The notes under the pieces are model-generated. The model was not told the DNA's origin and did no database searches. It was given only the letters and a program-made list of their open reading frames with translations. The translations under genes and the position numbers were made by a program. Source: Kurthia sibirica (lineage in GTDB: Bacteria > Bacillota > Bacilli > Bacillales_A > Planococcaceae). Taken from it: a stretch of DNA of 64,000 nt. Where the stretch lies: NCBI RefSeq assembly GCF_003143975.1, contig NZ_QFVR01000014.1, positions 1 to 64,000 of the forward strand, read 5' to 3'. Positions 62,357-64,000 of the stretch are shown piece by piece; within the stretch, counting starts at the first letter, position 1, and the number at the start of each line of letters is the position of its first letter.

Positions 62357-62983
62357 ATGAAAATTGCAATTATTGGTGCCACAGGCAAAGCAGGACAAAA
62401 AATTACACAGGAAGCCCTACTACGTAAGCTGGATGCAACCGCCATCGTACGTGACGCTAAAAAATTAACATTTGCCATACCAACAATAGAAAAGGATGTT
62501 TTATCCTTAACGGTACAAGATCTTGCGCCATTCGATGTTGTAATCAATGCATTTGGCGCACCATTTGGTCAAGAAGAACAACATGTTGTAGTTGGTAGAC
62601 ATTTGATCTCATTATTACATGGACTTACCACACGCTTAATCGTTGTTGGAGGTGCAGGTTCATTATTCGTTGATAGTGCTAAAACGCTTAAAGTAATCGA
62701 TACGCCTGATTTCCCAGCTGAATTCGTCGCAACCGCTTCAAATCAAGCTAAAAATCTTGAAGATTTACAAGCATCTACAATAAATTGGACATTTATAAGT
62801 CCATCCGCATTTTTTGATGTCGATGGACCACGCACAGGTAGTTTTATTTTAGGAAAAGACAATTTATTGGTAAATGCTGCTGGTACAAGTTATATTTCTT
62901 ACGCTGATTTTGCCATTGCGATGATTGATGAAGTACAAAATACTACACATATTAAACAACGTTTTACAGTAGGCACAAAGTGA
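62357..62983 (+). CDS. ywnB: NAD(P)-binding Rossmann protein, YwnB-like
   Basis: A 208-aa atypical short-chain reductase/NmrA-like protein. Dinucleotide motif GATGKAGQKI (about 8-17), then FDVVINAFGAPFG (about 59), LIVVGGAGSLF (about 95) and TFISPSAFFD (about 143). It pairs with the Rrf2 gene ywnA and shares its operator. The substrate is unknown. Confidence 0.9.
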   Translation: MKIAIIGATGKAGQKITQEALLRKLDATAIVRDAKKLTFAIPTIEKDVLSLTVQDLAPFDVVINAFGAPFGQEEQHVVVGRHLISLLHGLTTRLIVVGGAGSLFVDSAKTLKVIDTPDFPAEFVATASNQAKNLEDLQASTINWTFISPSAFFDVDGPRTGSFILGKDNLLVNAAGTSYISYADFAIAMIDEVQNTTHIKQRFTVGTK

Positions 62984-62995
62984 TTTTTAGATATT

Positions 62996-63056
62996 AAAAG
63001 AGCATCACCTTCTTATTGGCAGTTATACACTGCTACTAATCTGGGTGATGCTTTTC
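62996..63056. terminator. Terminator, ywnB/zupT
   Basis: AGCATCACC pairs with GGTGATGCT, with AAAAG and TTTT flanks and an inner GGCAG/CTGCT pairing; convergent genes. Confidence 0.7.
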
Positions 63057-63059
63057 TAT

Positions 63060-63872
63060 TTACACTAATAATACAAGGCTAGCGGCCATGACTGCCATAC
63101 CAATAATGACACCATACATAGATGTATGCGTTTCATCATATTCACGAGCGGCTGGCAATAATTCATCTAATGAGATGAACACCATAATACCTGCTACACC
63201 GGCGAAAATTATACCAAACATCGTATCTGTTAAAAATGGCATTAATAATAAGTAAGCGGCAATTGCACCAACCGGTTCTGATAATCCGGATAAAAAAGAC
63301 AGTTTGAATGCTTTTTTACGATCGCCTGTTGCGTAGTAAATTGGCACAGCTACTGCAATTCCTTCTGGAATATTATGAATTGCTACAGCAATTGCAATTG
63401 CTAATCCTAACTGCGGGTCCTCAATTGCTGACATAAATGTAGCTATACCTTCTGGAAAATTATGAATAGCAATTGCCAATGCTGTAAAAACACCCATTTT
63501 TTTGAGCTTAACAAATTCATCAGCAGTTGGCCCCTTATCGATATCTTCCACGCGCTTTACCTCATGGGGATTACCACTTTTAGGGATGAGGCGATCAATG
63601 AAAGCAATGAGCAGCATGCCACCAAAAAAGCCCAATACTGTATACGTATAACCAAGTTTTTCACCTTGACTGGCTACAAGTGAATCCTTTGCTTTTACGA
63701 AAATTTCAACGAGTGACACATAAATCATTACCCCTGCTGAAAAACCGAGGGCAAAAGATAAAAATTTCGTGTTTGTACGTGATGTAAAAAACGCGACGAG
63801 GCTACCTACTCCGGTCGCTAAACCGGCAAATAACGTCAATGCTAATGCGTATAATACTGTTGAATCCATCAT
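63060..63872 (-). CDS. zupT: ZIP-family metal transporter, ZupT-like
   Basis: A 270-aa ZIP transporter with eight predicted helices. The metal-binding helices 4 and 5 read AIAIHNFPEGIATFMS (about 133-148) and AIAVAIHNIPEGIAVAVPIY (about 159-178), the HNxPEG signatures. A cytoplasmic loop between helices 3 and 4 is charged. It would import zinc or other divalent metals. Its terminator is shared with ywnB. Confidence 0.92.
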   Translation of the reverse strand: MMDSTVLYALALTLFAGLATGVGSLVAFFTSRTNTKFLSFALGFSAGVMIYVSLVEIFVKAKDSLVASQGEKLGYTYTVLGFFGGMLLIAFIDRLIPKSGNPHEVKRVEDIDKGPTADEFVKLKKMGVFTALAIAIHNFPEGIATFMSAIEDPQLGLAIAIAVAIHNIPEGIAVAVPIYYATGDRKKAFKLSFLSGLSEPVGAIAAYLLLMPFLTDTMFGIIFAGVAGIMVFISLDELLPAAREYDETHTSMYGVIIGMAVMAASLVLLV

Positions 63873-64000
63873 CCACCTCTTTTTATCAAATTGTCTATTT
63901 GCATTATATCAAAAAAGTTTCACAACGGAAAGTTTTATACTTTTTTCAATTCATCTATTATAAATTGTTTAAAGTATTTTGTAACATCCGGTAAATAGCG

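Noticed and set aside
1-64000. CRISPR array, prophage, integrative element or insertion sequence
   Set aside because: No spaced direct-repeat array, integrase, recombinase, phage structural gene or transposase was found on either strand.

Overview
The window is a low-GC Firmicute chromosome segment of ordinary housekeeping type. Gene content and order point to the Bacillales: the block ddl-murF, cshA, two PH-domain membrane proteins, rhomboid, acpS, alr, ndoAI-ndoA, rsbRSTUVW-sigB-rsbX, tex, sprT, tRNAs follows the Bacillus subtilis ydb/ydc region. Single-HMA CopA, LytTR-CoA-transferase and other features fit the Planococcaceae/Caryophanaceae (Kurthia, Lysinibacillus or Solibacillus-like), but the genus is inference. 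No phage, integrase, transposase or CRISPR array was seen.

Layout. 1-1.0 kb: leader of a 16S rRNA gene that should start just left of the window, preceded by eight tRNA genes on the minus strand and a strong sigma-A promoter. 1.0-9.7 kb: sprT, tex, the whole sigma-B stressosome/partner-switch operon and the EndoA toxin-antitoxin pair. rsbU, ndoA and ndoAI each carry a one-base frame break; adding one base to each gives the usual length for the family. 9.8-20.6 kb: alr, acpS, rhomboid, PH-domain proteins, cshA, an esterase, murF, ddl, an unknown gene. 20.8-31.1 kb: rodA, a 45-codon ORF, a copper module (csoR, copZ, copA with three CsoR boxes), an MFS efflux pump, cystine transporter tcyP, cardiolipin synthase, a VanY-type lipoprotein. 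31.3-42.1 kb: yidC, AraC, LytTR with a CoA-transferase, TetR, a ring-cleavage dioxygenase, ypuA, cvfB, mntR. 42.2-54.2 kb: a tandem acetyltransferase with a Zn/Cd ATPase and ArsR repressor, a P1 peptidase, two CrcB fluoride channel subunits with exonuclease III, murB, HxlR, YceI, azoreductase, FrnE, pyrophosphatase. 54.4-63.9 kb: a DUF7662-like/GNAT fusion beside an N-acylamino-acid racemase and an M20 deacylase (candidate D- to L-amino-acid conversion set), MazG-like, niaP, thrCB, an Rrf2-YwnB pair with matching operators, ZupT.

Regulation is unusually readable. There are three CsoR boxes; three 18-bp MhqR-like palindromes before dioxygenase, YceI and azoreductase genes; two matching 17-bp sites before the Rrf2 gene and its neighbour; a CadC/SmtB-type palindrome; and many intrinsic terminators. 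Two copies of a 205-229 bp intergenic element lie immediately after stop codons, with outer arms that could close a very large terminator-like loop. Three unrelated intergenic segments show a similar arrangement.
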